Positions 43,484 to 53,287 of a stretch of 64,000 nucleotides of DNA are shown piece after piece. This DNA is from Hyphomicrobiales bacterium (GTDB lineage: Bacteria > Pseudomonadota > Alphaproteobacteria > Rhizobiales > Rhizobiaceae): assembly GCA_900467685.1 (NCBI GenBank), contig UBQX01000017.1, forward strand, positions 1 to 64,000, read 5' to 3'. Position numbers and translations under genes: made by a program. How positions within the stretch are numbered: position 1 is the first letter of the stretch; every line of letters starts with the position of its first letter. The notes under the pieces are model-generated. The model ran no database searches, was not told the origin of the DNA, and saw only the letters and a list, made by a program, of their open reading frames with translations.

Positions 43484-44371
43484 ATGTCTGAGACGAACAA
43501 AGTCCGTAAAGCTGTATTTCCGGTCGCCGGTTTCGGGACCCGCATGCTGCCAGCTACCAAGGCCATGCCGAAGGAAATGATCACTGTTGTCGACAAGCCC
43601 GTACTGCAATACGTCGTTGACGAGGCGATCGAGGCCGGTATCGAACATTTCGTGTTCGTCACGGGCCGAAACAAGGCTGCTATCGAGGATTATTTCGACA
43701 TCCAGTTCGAGCTTGAGCGCACCTTGAAGGAGCGCAACAAGAAGGCAGAGCTTTCGCTTCTCGAAGAACAGCGTCTGCCGGCCGGTGCTGCCAGCTTTAC
43801 GCGCCAGCAGGAAGCGCTGGGTCTCGGACACGCCGTCTGGTGCGCACGCGACATCGTCGGCCACGAACCTTTCGCACTGCTCCTGCCGGACATGCTGATG
43901 AAGGGTGACGTCGCCTGCATGAAGGGCATGATGGACCTGTTTTCGAAGACGGGGGGCAACATCGTCGCCGTCGAGGAATGCGATCCGGCGCTGGCGCATA
44001 AATACGGCATTGTCGGCGTGGGCGAAGAGATGGATGGTGGCTTCAGCATTTCCAGCATGGTCGAGAAGCCGCCGCAGGGCACGGCTCCTTCCAATCTCTA
44101 CATCAACGGCCGCTATATCCTGCAGCCGGAAATCTTCGAGATCCTCTCCACGCAGGAGCGCGGCGCCGGCAACGAGATCCAGCTCACGGACGGCATGCTG
44201 AAGCTTGCGAAGAACCAGGAATTCTTCGGCTATCGCTTCAAGGGTCGCACGTTCGACTGCGGCATGAAGGAAGGCTATGTTCTGGCAAACGTTGCCTATG
44301 CGCTGGACCGCCCGGACATCCGTTCGAGCGTCGAAGGCGATCTCAAGGCGCTGCTGGCCGCGCTGAAATGA
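43484..44371 (+). CDS. galU: UTP-glucose-1-phosphate uridylyltransferase
   Basis: A 295-residue nucleotidyltransferase making UDP-glucose, a precursor for exopolysaccharide, cyclic glucan and lipopolysaccharide. The nucleotide loop is [22 protein letters not shown] (near residues 9-30), and [34 protein letters not shown] and [14 protein letters not shown] are family landmarks. The ATG at 43484 gives the normal N-terminus ([16 protein letters not shown]); AAGGG lies 8 bases upstream. Its TGA abuts the stop of the convergent outer-membrane protein gene. Confidence 0.96.
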   Translation: MSETNKVRKAVFPVAGFGTRMLPATKAMPKEMITVVDKPVLQYVVDEAIEAGIEHFVFVTGRNKAAIEDYFDIQFELERTLKERNKKAELSLLEEQRLPAGAASFTRQQEALGLGHAVWCARDIVGHEPFALLLPDMLMKGDVACMKGMMDLFSKTGGNIVAVEECDPALAHKYGIVGVGEEMDGGFSISSMVEKPPQGTAPSNLYINGRYILQPEIFEILSTQERGAGNEIQLTDGMLKLAKNQEFFGYRFKGRTFDCGMKEGYVLANVAYALDRPDIRSSVEGDLKALLAALK

Positions 44372-45901
44372 TCAGCGCTTGACGCGAAGCTCCGCAATGG
44401 CGCTCCAGGACCGGGTATCCGTCCCGGTCTTCACGTCGGTATAGTTCCAGGCAACCGTGCCTGCGAGTTCCAGGTAGCGGCTGAGCGACCATGTCAGGCC
44501 CGCATTGGCCGCCCACTCGGTCTGGTCTGAGGCGACGCCTGTCGGCGAGAAATGGCGGAAGGTCGTCGCTCCGCCTGCCGTGGCGACCAGATTGTCGATC
44601 ATCTGCTGGGAAACGGCGGCGCCGACCGTGTAATAGGTCGAGCCGCTGACGCCTGCGGTCGTGGACGGCTCTACGCCGGTGGCCAGCGTGAAGCTGACAT
44701 CCGTGCCGCGGATCGGCGACCAGTCCACCTTTCCATCCACCGTGAAGGCGTCGATCTTTGACAGGCGTGAGTCGAAATAGCGGACCTGCTTGTAGCCGGC
44801 GGCGACTTCGCCGCGCAGCTTCTCCGTGAAGTCGAGCTGCACGCCGGCCTTGGCGGCGTAGATGTTGGCGTTGCGGTTATAGCCGTTGCGGTCGAGCGTC
44901 TGGTCGCTGATGGAGCGGCCCAGCGACGCCTCGACAAAGGGAATGAGCGCCGGCGAGATCTGGTAGCCGAGGCGGACGCGGCCTTCGGCTGTCGTCTGGT
45001 TGCGATCGCTCATCGAGAAGAGCGTGCCGTCGGAAAGTGTTGCGGCGGTGTAGACGGTTCGGGTGACAGTCCCGCCCACCGTTCCACGGAAGTCGCCGAA
45101 CTCGCGGGTGATGTCTGCCCCGCCCTTCAAGGTATGGATGCCGGACTGGGTCGATGCGCCGACGATCGAGTTGGGGTCTGTCGTGCTTTCGCGCGCGAAG
45201 CTGTAGCCGGCTGTCAGATTGGCGGTTGTCAGCCGGTCGACATCGAGCCTGAGTTTGGCGTCGACATTGGCGGTGGGCTTGGTTGCGCCGCTGCCGCCGA
45301 TATTGGTCTGCCAGACGCCGGCGGCGGAAATGCTGAGCTGATGCAGCGACCAGTCGGATATGATATCGGCCTTGCCGGTCGTCTGCAGGAAGCTGCGGGT
45401 CGTGGTCGCGCTGCCATAGGTCGTGCTTTCGACGCCGATGCCCTGGGCGACGCTCGGGCGGATGATGAAGGTGCCGACGCGGATGCCGGGTGCATCGATG
45501 TCTTCACGGCGCGGGCGCAGATTGTCGATGGAGCCGGTGCGCGTATTGTCAGCCGGTTCGCGGAAATTCATGCGGCCGAACGTGTCGGGATCCGGTGTGG
45601 CGGCCTCTGCCGTGCGCGTGGCTGTGGCCGGGCGCGTGGCTGCGGTCACTGAAGTCGGCGCTGCAGCCGATGCGCTGTCGTCAGCGGTCGCCGTGGCATC
45701 GCCCGTGCGCAGTGCAAAGTTCGAAGACGTATCGCCGAAATTGTCGGTCGCAGCCGCCGGATTGGACGGCGAGCCCGGCGTTGCCGGCGCCGGAACCACC
45801 GTCTGCGCCTGCGCTGCTGTCGCCATGAGGGTCGCGGCGCCGGCGAGCAGCAGGCTCGTCAGGACGGGCAGGCGAAGCTTGGTGCGATTTTCGGTCGGCA
45901 T
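44372..45901 (-). CDS. Outer-membrane beta-barrel protein
   Basis: A 509-residue outer-membrane protein. A signal peptide (residues about 1-32, ending AQAQ) precedes a 110-residue Ala/Thr-rich linker, then from GIRVGTFIIRPSVAQGIGVESTTYG a long series of alternating amphipathic strands typical of the rhizobial barrel family (often labelled BBP2 or DUF2320). The last residues ELRVKR do not end in the usual aromatic residue. It could anchor or export surface polymer, but no evidence fixes a role. It lies between galU and a KdsD-type gene, in an envelope-related neighbourhood. Confidence 0.82.
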   Translation of the reverse strand: MPTENRTKLRLPVLTSLLLAGAATLMATAAQAQTVVPAPATPGSPSNPAAATDNFGDTSSNFALRTGDATATADDSASAAAPTSVTAATRPATATRTAEAATPDPDTFGRMNFREPADNTRTGSIDNLRPRREDIDAPGIRVGTFIIRPSVAQGIGVESTTYGSATTTRSFLQTTGKADIISDWSLHQLSISAAGVWQTNIGGSGATKPTANVDAKLRLDVDRLTTANLTAGYSFARESTTDPNSIVGASTQSGIHTLKGGADITREFGDFRGTVGGTVTRTVYTAATLSDGTLFSMSDRNQTTAEGRVRLGYQISPALIPFVEASLGRSISDQTLDRNGYNRNANIYAAKAGVQLDFTEKLRGEVAAGYKQVRYFDSRLSKIDAFTVDGKVDWSPIRGTDVSFTLATGVEPSTTAGVSGSTYYTVGAAVSQQMIDNLVATAGGATTFRHFSPTGVASDQTEWAANAGLTWSLSRYLELAGTVAWNYTDVKTGTDTRSWSAIAELRVKR

Positions 45902-46042
45902 GAGACGGCACGGCTTTCAGTATGATTTGTTTTCAAACGCGAAATTATTTCAACATGGTAAACAGTCTGTTGACGCGGGCTGCCGGAGGGAAGAAAAACA
46001 GTTGAATTCTCGGGCGCGCCATGCGCTGCAAGCCTTGCGATT

Positions 46043-46070
46043 TTGACAGGCGCAACGAAGAGACTATATA
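46043..46070 (+). promoter_or_regulatory. Sigma-70 promoter of the KpsF/KdsD gene
   Basis: TTGACA and TATATA separated by 16 bases, with the expected start near 46077 and a leader of about 105 bases before the ATG at 46184. Confidence 0.65.
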
Positions 46071-46183
46071 GAACCTCGCTTGCCCGGGCCTGTCGCAAGG
46101 GTTGCAGGCAAAGGGCAGTATTTCCCGCCGGAGACCGGACGATGGTTCGTGTCGGAGTGAGCGGGCGCAGAAGGCGCGCAAGC

Positions 46184-47176
46184 ATGATCGACAAGCCGTT
46201 CACGACCGACAGGGTCGACATCACCGCCGCCGGCAAGCGTACCGTGGAAACCGGCATGGCCGGACTTGCGGCACTGGCCCGCGCCATGGACGGATCGCTC
46301 GGCGATGCCTTTGCCAGAGCCGTGACGCTGATCGGCCAGAGCAAGGGCCGCGTGATCGTGACGGGCGTCGGCAAGAGCGGCCATATCGGCTCGAAGATTG
46401 CAGCGACGTTCGCCTCGACCGGCACGCCTTCCTTCTTCGTGCACCCGGCGGAAGCCAATCACGGCGATCTCGGCATGATCACCCGCGACGATGCTATCCT
46501 TGCCATGTCCTGGAGCGGTGAGACGGCCGAAATGCAGGGTATCATCGCCTTTTCGCGGCGCTTCTCGATCCCCCTGGTTGCGGTGACGTCAGGCGAAAAG
46601 TCGGCGCTCGCACGCGCTGCCGATGTGGTGTTGCTGCTGCCGAAGGAAAAGGAAGCCTGTCCGCACGGGCTCGCACCGACGACCTCGACCATGATGCAGC
46701 TGTCGATCGGCGATGCGCTGGCGATCTCGCTGCTCGAGGCCCGCGGCTTCTCGGCATCCGACTTCCGCACCTTCCATCCGGGCGGCAAGCTCGGCGCGTC
46801 GCTGACGCATGTGTCCGAGATCATGCATATGGGCGACGAGATCCCGCTCGTTGGCCTCGGGACGCTCGTGCCGCATGCGGCCATGGTGCTGTCTGAAAAG
46901 CGTTTCGGCTGTGTCGGCGTCGTCGATGGCGATGGCTGCCTCGTCGGCATCGTCACAAATGGCGACATGGCCCGCAACATGAGCCGCAATCTGCGCGATA
47001 CGAAGGTGGAAGAGATCATGACGCGCGGACCGAAGACGGTCGCCCCGGATACGCTGGCCATGACCGCCATGGCCATGCTCAACGATCACAACATCTCGGC
47101 ACTTCTGGTGATGCAGGACCGCAAGGCAGTCGGGATCGTGCATTTCCACGATCTGTTGAGGATTGGGGTGGCTTGA
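46184..47176 (+). CDS. kdsD: KpsF/GutQ-family D-arabinose 5-phosphate isomerase
   Basis: A 330-residue isomerase that converts ribulose 5-phosphate to arabinose 5-phosphate, the first step toward Kdo in lipopolysaccharide. Residues about 20-180 form the sugar isomerase (SIS) domain: VIVTGVGKSGHIGSKIAATFASTGTPSFFVHPAEANHGDLGMI and SWSGETAEM. Two CBS domains occupy residues 200-330 (VSEIMHMGDEIPLVG, VEEIMTRGPKTVAPD). ATG at 46184 gives the normal family N-terminus; earlier in-frame ATGs lack this match. No other Kdo genes are in the window. Confidence 0.9.
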   Translation: MIDKPFTTDRVDITAAGKRTVETGMAGLAALARAMDGSLGDAFARAVTLIGQSKGRVIVTGVGKSGHIGSKIAATFASTGTPSFFVHPAEANHGDLGMITRDDAILAMSWSGETAEMQGIIAFSRRFSIPLVAVTSGEKSALARAADVVLLLPKEKEACPHGLAPTTSTMMQLSIGDALAISLLEARGFSASDFRTFHPGGKLGASLTHVSEIMHMGDEIPLVGLGTLVPHAAMVLSEKRFGCVGVVDGDGCLVGIVTNGDMARNMSRNLRDTKVEEIMTRGPKTVAPDTLAMTAMAMLNDHNISALLVMQDRKAVGIVHFHDLLRIGVA

Positions 47177-47189
47177 GTGAGCGTCGTAC

Positions 47190-47648
47190 TCACTCCGCCT
47201 CCACCCGCAACTCATTCCCCGACGCGCTGACAATCCGCACCTTCGCGCCAGCCGGTTGATCCGGTCCCGACACGCTCCACGTCGTGTCGCCTACCTTCAC
47301 GCGCCCACGCCCATTCTCTATCGCCTCGACCACCGTCACCACTCGGCCTACAAGGCTTTCGGCGCGCTGGTTGAGGTGCGGTTCATCGCTTGCCGTCTCG
47401 CCGCGCTTGAGCACCGAGCGGCCGATGAGGACGGCGACGAAGGAGAGGATGACGAAGGTGACGACCTGAACCTGCCAGGCCCAGATCGCCGATCCCCAGA
47501 GGATCAGCGACAAGAGACCGGTGGCGATGCCGGCGAGGCCGATCCAGAAGAGGAAGACGCCGGGGACGACGATTTCCAGGATCAGGAGGACGACACCGAG
47601 AACCCACCAGCTCCATGGTCCTGCACGGGCGACGAGATCGGCGATCAT
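47190..47648 (-). CDS. NfeD-like membrane protein
   Basis: A 152-residue inner-membrane protein. Three hydrophobic segments span residues about 12-75 (WWVLGVVLLILEIVVPGVFLFWIGLAGIATGLL and following), and residues 95-150 form the OB-fold NfeD domain (LVGRVVTVVEAIENGRGRVKVGDTTWSVSG). NfeD proteins partner SPFH proteins in membrane microdomains. Its gene follows the SPFH gene by 4 bases on the same strand, so the two form an operon. Confidence 0.9.
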   Translation of the reverse strand: MIADLVARAGPWSWWVLGVVLLILEIVVPGVFLFWIGLAGIATGLLSLILWGSAIWAWQVQVVTFVILSFVAVLIGRSVLKRGETASDEPHLNQRAESLVGRVVTVVEAIENGRGRVKVGDTTWSVSGPDQPAGAKVRIVSASGNELRVEAE

Positions 47649-47652
47649 GGCG

Positions 47653-48669
47653 TCAGCCTTCTCGGCTCGGGGTGATGGGCGGGGTTACGACGGGCGTTGT
47701 CCGCGGGCGTGCCGGTTGAGCCGGGGCGCGGGGTGCGGCCTGTGTCGGCTGGTCGCCGAAGACCTCGCGGGCAATCTGGCCGATACCGCCGAGCGAGCCG
47801 ATGAGCGAAGAGGCTTCCATCGGCATCAGCACGACCTTGGAGTTGGGGCCGGAGCCGATCGCCTGCATCGCTTCGGTGTATTTCTGCGCCACAAAGTAGT
47901 TGATTGCCTGCACGTCGCCCGAGGCGATGGCTTCCGAGACCATATGGGTCGCCTTGGCTTCGGCCTCTGCCTGACGCTCGCGCGCCTCGGCGTTGAGAAA
48001 GGCGGCCTGACGCTGGCCTTCGGCTTCCAGAACGGCGGCCTGCTTGGCGCCCTCGGCGCGCAGGATCTGCGCGTTGCGCGCACCCTCTGCTTCCAGCACC
48101 TGTGCGCGCTTTTCGCGTTCGGCCTTCATCTGGCGACCCATGGACTCCACAAGATCGCGGGGCGGCTGGATATCCTTGATCTCGACGCGCGTGATCTTGA
48201 TGCCCCACGGGCTTGCGGCGTCATCGACGACGTGAAGCAGGCGATCGTTGATCTTCTCGCGGTTCGAGAGGAGTTCGTCCAGGTCCATCGAGCCCATGAC
48301 CGAGCGGATATTGGTCATCGTCAGGTTGAGGATGGCCTGCTGGAGATTGGAGACCTGATAGGCGGCCTGTGCGGCGTTGAGCACCTGATAGAAGGCGACG
48401 GCGTCGGCGGAGACGGAGGCGTTGTCCTTGGTGATGACCTCCTGCGTCGGCACGTCGAGCACCTGTTCCATCACGTTCATCTTGTTGCCGAGGCGATCGA
48501 TGAAGGGGATGATGAGGTTGAGGCCGGGTTCCAGCGTGCGCGTGTAGCGGCCGAAGCGCTCGACCGTGTAGCGGTAGCCCTGCGGCACGGTCTTGATGCC
48601 CGAATAAAGGAAGATGATCGCCAGCACCACGATGGCGATGACGGTGATGTCCGAACCGGTGAAGTCCAT
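47653..48669 (-). CDS. SPFH/Band 7 (stomatin-like, QmcA) protein
   Basis: A 338-residue membrane-anchored protein. One N-terminal membrane segment ([19 protein letters not shown]) is followed by the SPFH domain ([34 protein letters not shown], then [17 protein letters not shown]). A long coiled coil rich in Ala/Glu/Arg covers residues about 180-250, and the tail is Pro/Ala-rich. It assembles large rings that organise membrane proteases or microdomains. ATG at 48669 has GGAGGG upstream. It is co-transcribed with the NfeD-like partner. Confidence 0.93.
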   Translation of the reverse strand: MDFTGSDITVIAIVVLAIIFLYSGIKTVPQGYRYTVERFGRYTRTLEPGLNLIIPFIDRLGNKMNVMEQVLDVPTQEVITKDNASVSADAVAFYQVLNAAQAAYQVSNLQQAILNLTMTNIRSVMGSMDLDELLSNREKINDRLLHVVDDAASPWGIKITRVEIKDIQPPRDLVESMGRQMKAEREKRAQVLEAEGARNAQILRAEGAKQAAVLEAEGQRQAAFLNAEARERQAEAEAKATHMVSEAIASGDVQAINYFVAQKYTEAMQAIGSGPNSKVVLMPMEASSLIGSLGGIGQIAREVFGDQPTQAAPRAPAQPARPRTTPVVTPPITPSREG

Positions 48670-48830
48670 GGGTGTCCCTCCAGCCTGCGTCGCGCGTCTT
48701 CGCGCGGTTGACGGCGCAGGTTGTAGCATGAACGTGGGAATGGCGAGGGTTATTTCAAGGTGCGTGGTGGGGGAAATTGGCGCGGGCGCGCGCGACGCTT
48801 ATGCTTGGGGGAGCGGGTGCCACAAACTCC

Positions 48831-48956
48831 GTCATGCCGGACTTGATCCGGCATCCAGTCAGCCCGCGTCTGCGGGCTGGGAAGATCCGTTCAAAAAAGA
48901 GTCCTTTCGCGCGATGGACATCGCGCGGCTGGATCCCGGCTCAAGGCCGGGATGAC
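48831..48956. repeat. RIME-like palindromic repeat pair
   Basis: GTCATGCCGG...CCGGCATCC at the left and GGATCCCGG...CCGGGATGAC at the right bracket two further hairpins (CAGCCCGC with GCGGGCTG; CGCGCGATG with TCGCGCG). The termini match the other two RIME-like elements in plan. It occupies most of the 347-base gap before the hemH stop, and nothing else is seen there. Confidence 0.75.
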
Positions 48957-49016
48957 GGAGGAGAGGGGCGCCTGCTCACCGGCGGCCGTTATAACTCAGG
49001 CGCCGATGGTGTCTGG

Positions 49017-50045
49017 TTACACCCAGCCCTGCAACTCCCGCCGTAGAACCTTTTCCAGCACGTTCATGCCGTCCACGCTGTCATTGAGACACGGGATATG
49101 CGTGAAGTGCTCGCCGCCATTGTGCTCGAAGCTTTCCTTGGCCTGTTCGGCGATTTCTTCCAGTGTTTCCAGGCAGTCGGAGACGAAGCCGGGGTTCAGC
49201 ACGGCGATGCGCTTAGTGCCGGTCTTTGCCAGCTCCTCGACGGTCTTGTCGGTATAGGGCTGCAGCCATTCTTCCGGTCCGAAGCGGGACTGGAAGGTGA
49301 CGCGGAATTTTTCCTTCGACCAGCCGAGCTTTTCGCGCACGAGGCGCGCCGTCTTCATGCACTGGCAGTGATAGGGATCGCCGGCTTTGAAATAGGATTG
49401 CGGGATGCCGTGGAAGGAAGCGAGAACCACCTCCGGCTCCCAGTCGAGCGTGGCGAGATGCGCGGTGATGGAATTGGCCAGCGCCTCGATATAGGCGGGC
49501 TCGTCGTGATAGGGCGGCACGGTGCGGATGGCGGGCTGCCAGCGCATCTTCTGCAGCTTCTCAAACGCCTTGTCGTTGACGGTTGCGGTCGTGGCGGCGG
49601 CATATTGCGGGTAGAGCGGGAAGAGCACGATCCGCTCGCAACCGGCGGCCTGCAGCGCCTCGATGCGCGAGGCGATGGACGGATTGCCGTAGCGCATGCC
49701 CCAGTCGACGACGACATTGGGCAGGTCCTTCAGGCGCTCGGCCATCAGTTCCCCTTGAGAGCGGGTGTAGGTGCGCAGATAGCTTTCGTTACGTTCCTTG
49801 TTCCAGATCGTCTCATAGGCCTTGCCGACCTTGGCGGGGCGCCGGTTGAGCACGATGCCGTAGAGGATCGGATACCAGAAGAGCCGCGACCATTCGATGA
49901 CACGGCGGTCGGTCAGGAACTCTTCCAGATAGCGGCGCATCGAGGCCTTGTCGGTGCCGTCGGGCGTTCCGAGGTTGACGAGAAGGACGCCAACCTTTCC
50001 GAAGGCGACTTTCGGGTGGTCGGCAGGTAGCGCGCCAGGCATCAT
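49017..50045 (-). CDS. hemH: Ferrochelatase
   Basis: A 342-residue enzyme inserting ferrous iron into protoporphyrin IX, the last step of heme synthesis. Landmarks are GKVGVLLVNLGTPDGTDKASMRRYLEEFL near the N-terminus, the active-site histidine in VVLASFHGIPQSYFKAGDPYHCQC (near residue 195) and the acidic FVSDCLETLEEI motif near 270. ATG at 50045 is preferred over the ATG at 50084, which lacks any ribosome binding site and adds a basic stretch. It is probably membrane-peripheral. It stands alone between a RIME-like repeat and the omp10 terminator. Confidence 0.94.
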   Translation of the reverse strand: MMPGALPADHPKVAFGKVGVLLVNLGTPDGTDKASMRRYLEEFLTDRRVIEWSRLFWYPILYGIVLNRRPAKVGKAYETIWNKERNESYLRTYTRSQGELMAERLKDLPNVVVDWGMRYGNPSIASRIEALQAAGCERIVLFPLYPQYAAATTATVNDKAFEKLQKMRWQPAIRTVPPYHDEPAYIEALANSITAHLATLDWEPEVVLASFHGIPQSYFKAGDPYHCQCMKTARLVREKLGWSKEKFRVTFQSRFGPEEWLQPYTDKTVEELAKTGTKRIAVLNPGFVSDCLETLEEIAEQAKESFEHNGGEHFTHIPCLNDSVDGMNVLEKVLRRELQGWV

Positions 50046-50132
50046 GGTCTTTATCTTCCGCGTTCGAATTTCTCTGTCGCCCATATAGGCGAATTCATTG
50101 CCATTTGTATTGCTGGCATGCGGCTATACGAC

Positions 50133-50160
50133 AAAAAAGCGCGGATGGTTGTCCGCGCTT
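50133..50160 (-). terminator. Rho-independent terminator after the Omp10-like gene
   Basis: AAGCGCGGA pairs with TCCGCGCTT, with six T residues following on the minus strand. It begins 30 bases beyond the stop codon. Confidence 0.85.
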
Positions 50161-50189
50161 CCTCGAAATCAGGTTCTGTGATCGATCGC

Positions 50190-50561
50190 TCAGATTGCCT
50201 TGCGGGCGAGCGAGAACTGCGCGCCGGAATCGGTCGTGCAGTTGAGCTGGTTCGGCGTCACGAGCGCGCAGTTGACGCGCGACTGCGTGTTGCGCACCAG
50301 CGAGGTCATGTTGATCTCGACCACCTTCGGCGCGCTGCTCGTATAGGTGCCGGAGGCGAGCAGCTGGTTGGTGTCGGTCGTGCGGGTGGTGAATGCGCCG
50401 GCCTGGAAGCTGGAGACGATCCCGTTCGGGTCGATCCACTGGCCTTCGACGCTGGTCTGCTGCTGCGGTATGGGCGGCAGCGCGCGCGGTGCCGGGGACG
50501 ACATGCAGCCGGCAAGCGCGAGGCTGGAGCCGAGGATGAGGCAGATGGACGATTTCTTCAT
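50190..50561 (-). CDS. omp10: Outer-membrane lipoprotein, Omp10-like
   Basis: A 123-residue lipoprotein. The N-terminus [26 protein letters not shown] carries a clear lipobox (LAGC), with the lipidated Cys at residue 19. The mature part has [36 protein letters not shown] and a conserved cysteine pair in the last third ([16 protein letters not shown]), as in Brucella Omp10. ATG at 50561 follows GGAGAATGCC. Its role is structural or unknown. It ends in a strong terminator. Confidence 0.85.
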   Translation of the reverse strand: MKKSSICLILGSSLALAGCMSSPAPRALPPIPQQQTSVEGQWIDPNGIVSSFQAGAFTTRTTDTNQLLASGTYTSSAPKVVEINMTSLVRNTQSRVNCALVTPNQLNCTTDSGAQFSLARKAI

Positions 50562-50712
50562 GGCATTCTCCGGCATGTTCATGGACCATGAAAGGCCGAC
50601 GCTCGCGGCGTCATTGTGGCCTTTCCGGTGAATTAAACGTGTCAGCGCGTGTTTTTGCACATTTACGATTGGCGCGCCCTGGATACGATTCCTGTCCCGC
50701 GCCAGATTGCAG

Positions 50713-50745
50713 CGCCGCCCCGGTCAAAGCAAGACCGGGGCGGCG
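50713..50745 (-). terminator. Long GC-rich hairpin downstream of hss
   Basis: A perfect 13-bp stem (CGCCGCCCCGGTC with GACCGGGGCGGCG, loop AAAGCAA) 58 bases after the homospermidine synthase stop. No T-run follows on the minus strand. Confidence 0.6.
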
Positions 50746-50802
50746 AATTTACATATTATCCTATGTATTTCGAAGGGCGCCAGATGGGCTCTCCGCTGGT
50801 GC

Positions 50803-52248
50803 TCAGTGAACGAGAATGTTCTTGAACTGCCAGGGATCCTTCTCGTCCAGCTTTTCCGGGAAAAGGCCCGGGCGGCCATCGAGCGGGGTCCAGTCGGTGT
50901 AGTGGCCTTCGACCGGGCCGAGATAGGGCATCTGGACTTCGAGGCAGCGCTTGTAATCCATCTCGTCGGCCTCGACGATGCCGGCCTTCGGGTTTTCGAG
51001 CGCCCAGACCATGCCGGCGAGAACGGCCGAGGTCACCTGCAGGCCAGTCGCGTTCTGGTAAGGCGCGATGCGGCGGGTTTCTTCCAGCGACAGGCGCGAA
51101 CCGTACCAGTAGGCATTCTTCTCGTGACCGTAGAGCAGCACCCCGAGCTCGTCGACGCCGTCCACCAGTTCGTTCTCGTCGAGAACGTGGAGCACGGGCT
51201 GCTGATGGCCGCCATTGCCGAACATTTCGTGCAACGACAGAACGGCGTCATTGGCCGGATGGTAGGCGTAATGGCAGGTCGGGCGGAACTCGGCTTCGCC
51301 GTCCTTGTCCTTCACGGTGAAATAGTCGGCAATCGAGATCGACTCGTTATGTGTGACGAGGAAGCCGTATTGCGGGCCGGGTGTCGGGCACCACGTGCGG
51401 ACGCGGGTGTTGGCGCCCGGCTGCTCAAGATAGATCGCTGCCTTGCAGCCCTTCTTGTGCTTCTTGGCGTTCTTCGGCATCCACTTTTCATGCGTGCCCC
51501 AGCCGAGTTCGGAGGGCTGCAGGCCTTCCGAGATGAAGCCTTCGGCCGACCAGGTGTTCCAGAAGACGTTCATCGGCTTCGGGTTGATCGTGCGCTGCGT
51601 GTCGCGCTCGGCAATGTGGACGCCCTTGACGCCCAGCGTCTGCATCAGCTTCGCCCAGCCTTCGCGGTCATCGGCGGCCGGCTCGTCGATCTTCGTGCCG
51701 GTGTCCTTGGCAAGGTTGACCAGCGCCTGCTTGACGAACCAGGAGACCATGCCGGGGTTGGCGCCGCAGCAGGAGACCGCCGTCGTGCCGCCGGGGGTCT
51801 TGGCCTTTTCCTTCCGCACGGTTTCGCGCAGTGCATAGTTGGTGCGCGCTTCGTTGCCGAGCGAATTGTCGAAGTAGAAGCCGAGCCAGGGTTCGACCAC
51901 GGTGTCGATGTAGAGCACGTCGAGCTTGCGGCAGAACTTGATCATGTCGAGCGAGCCGGTGTCGACCGAGAGGTTGACGCAGAAGCCCTGCCCCTTGCCT
52001 TCGGTGAGAAGCGGCTTCAGCAGTTCCTTGTAATTGTCCTTGGTGACATGGGCCTTGATGAAACGGATGCCGCGCTCTTCGAGCAGATGCGCATCTTCGC
52101 CGCGCGGGTCGATGACGACCATGCGGGACTTGTCGAACTTGAAGTGACGTTCGATGAGCGGCAGCGTGCCGCGACCGATCGAGCCGAAGCCGATCATGAC
52201 GATCGGGCCGGTGATTTCGCCATAGATCGGATATTGAACGTCAGACAT
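50803..52248 (-). CDS. hss: Homospermidine synthase
   Basis: A 481-residue NAD-dependent enzyme that joins two putrescine molecules (or putrescine and spermidine) into homospermidine, a main polyamine of rhizobia. The Rossmann loop is IVMIGFGSIGRGTLPLIERH near residue 17. VEPWLGFY, SCCGANPGMVSWFVKQAL and NVFWNTWSAEGFISEGLQPSELGWGTHE are signatures of the bacterial Hss group. The start ATG is preceded by a short non-coding gap with no nearby same-strand gene, so it is probably monocistronic. Confidence 0.95.
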   Translation of the reverse strand: MSDVQYPIYGEITGPIVMIGFGSIGRGTLPLIERHFKFDKSRMVVIDPRGEDAHLLEERGIRFIKAHVTKDNYKELLKPLLTEGKGQGFCVNLSVDTGSLDMIKFCRKLDVLYIDTVVEPWLGFYFDNSLGNEARTNYALRETVRKEKAKTPGGTTAVSCCGANPGMVSWFVKQALVNLAKDTGTKIDEPAADDREGWAKLMQTLGVKGVHIAERDTQRTINPKPMNVFWNTWSAEGFISEGLQPSELGWGTHEKWMPKNAKKHKKGCKAAIYLEQPGANTRVRTWCPTPGPQYGFLVTHNESISIADYFTVKDKDGEAEFRPTCHYAYHPANDAVLSLHEMFGNGGHQQPVLHVLDENELVDGVDELGVLLYGHEKNAYWYGSRLSLEETRRIAPYQNATGLQVTSAVLAGMVWALENPKAGIVEADEMDYKRCLEVQMPYLGPVEGHYTDWTPLDGRPGLFPEKLDEKDPWQFKNILVH

Positions 52249-52403
52249 CGGGTCCGTGCTCCTGATAGATGCGCCTGCGAGGATGGCAGGACAGGTTGGC
52301 GGGCCCCGTTATCGAGGCCTGTGCGCGCTCTAATCACAGAATCGAGTCACAATAAAGTACAAACGAAGCTTCTGGCGGACGGGTTACTCCGAAAGCCAGG
52401 AAC

Positions 52404-53276
52404 TCACCGCAGATTTCGCAGAAATGTCATGAGCTTCTCCCGCTTTTCCGTCATGCCCTTGTAGGCCAGTTGCGCCTCGCTCATCGCCTCCAGCCGCGCC
52501 GCAAGTTGACGGCCGAGTTCGGGATGGGCGGTAACGGCTGCAATCGGGTCCTGATAGATGCGGATGGTGAAGAGCATGGCCCCGGTTTCCGGCAGCTTGC
52601 GCAGGGTCTGGCGTTCCACGCGGATGAAATTCGAGGCCGGGTCGAAGTGCTTTCTCGCCAGCCGCGCGCCCTTTTCCGGCGGCCAGTCGAGATCGGCTTC
52701 CGGATAGATCGACCAGTTGAAGCGCTCGACCACCCGTCCGGGCGCGATGCGGTCGAACATGCGAGTAATCAGCCCGTCATTGCGGCTGCCGGGCTCGAAA
52801 TCCGGGACAGGGCCGTGGATTTCGCCCATCGTCCTGCCTGCCTTTTCCTTCAGCGACCATGAGGAGGGGAAGGCGACATAGCCTGCCGTCACGCGCCAGC
52901 CGCCGTCGCGGTTTTCGAGGAGCACGAGATCGTCGGCGACGAGCGCGCCAGCGGTGAGAAGCGGGGGCTGCGGGCTGTCGAGGGGGATACGGCGACCAAG
53001 GAAGGCGAGGGCGTTGTCATGCCTAGCATAGACGGCGGCGTGATTGTCGAGGAGATGCGCCACGAGCGTGTCCAGCGCTTCCGCCTGCGCGGCTTCAGAG
53101 CCAGTGACCGCCTGAAACACGGCGTCGCGATCTTCACCGAGCAGCCGATCCTTCTCCGCCAGATACCGCTCCAGATTGCCATCCGTCTCGATCCAGCGTT
53201 CGGGCGCGATCTGCGTCAGACCGATGGCAAAGGGTTCGGACGAGCCATCATAGGGCGTGAAGCGGGGCTTGTTCAT
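52404..53276 (-). CDS. Heme-dependent oxidative N-demethylase family protein (DUF3445)
   Basis: A 290-residue protein of the DUF3445 group, proposed to form a heme PAS-like domain for oxidative demethylation of amines. Landmarks are YLAEKDRLL, VAFPSSWSLKEKAGRTMGEIHGPVPDF near residue 133, and NWSIYPEADLDWP followed by RVERQTLRKLPETGAMLFTIRIY (near 185-240), the likely heme and substrate pocket. The substrate is unknown. It reads leftward, 11 bases downstream of hicB, but probably is an independent function. Confidence 0.82.
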   Translation of the reverse strand: MNKPRFTPYDGSSEPFAIGLTQIAPERWIETDGNLERYLAEKDRLLGEDRDAVFQAVTGSEAAQAEALDTLVAHLLDNHAAVYARHDNALAFLGRRIPLDSPQPPLLTAGALVADDLVLLENRDGGWRVTAGYVAFPSSWSLKEKAGRTMGEIHGPVPDFEPGSRNDGLITRMFDRIAPGRVVERFNWSIYPEADLDWPPEKGARLARKHFDPASNFIRVERQTLRKLPETGAMLFTIRIYQDPIAAVTAHPELGRQLAARLEAMSEAQLAYKGMTEKREKLMTFLRNLR

Positions 53277-53287
53277 AAAGACGCCTT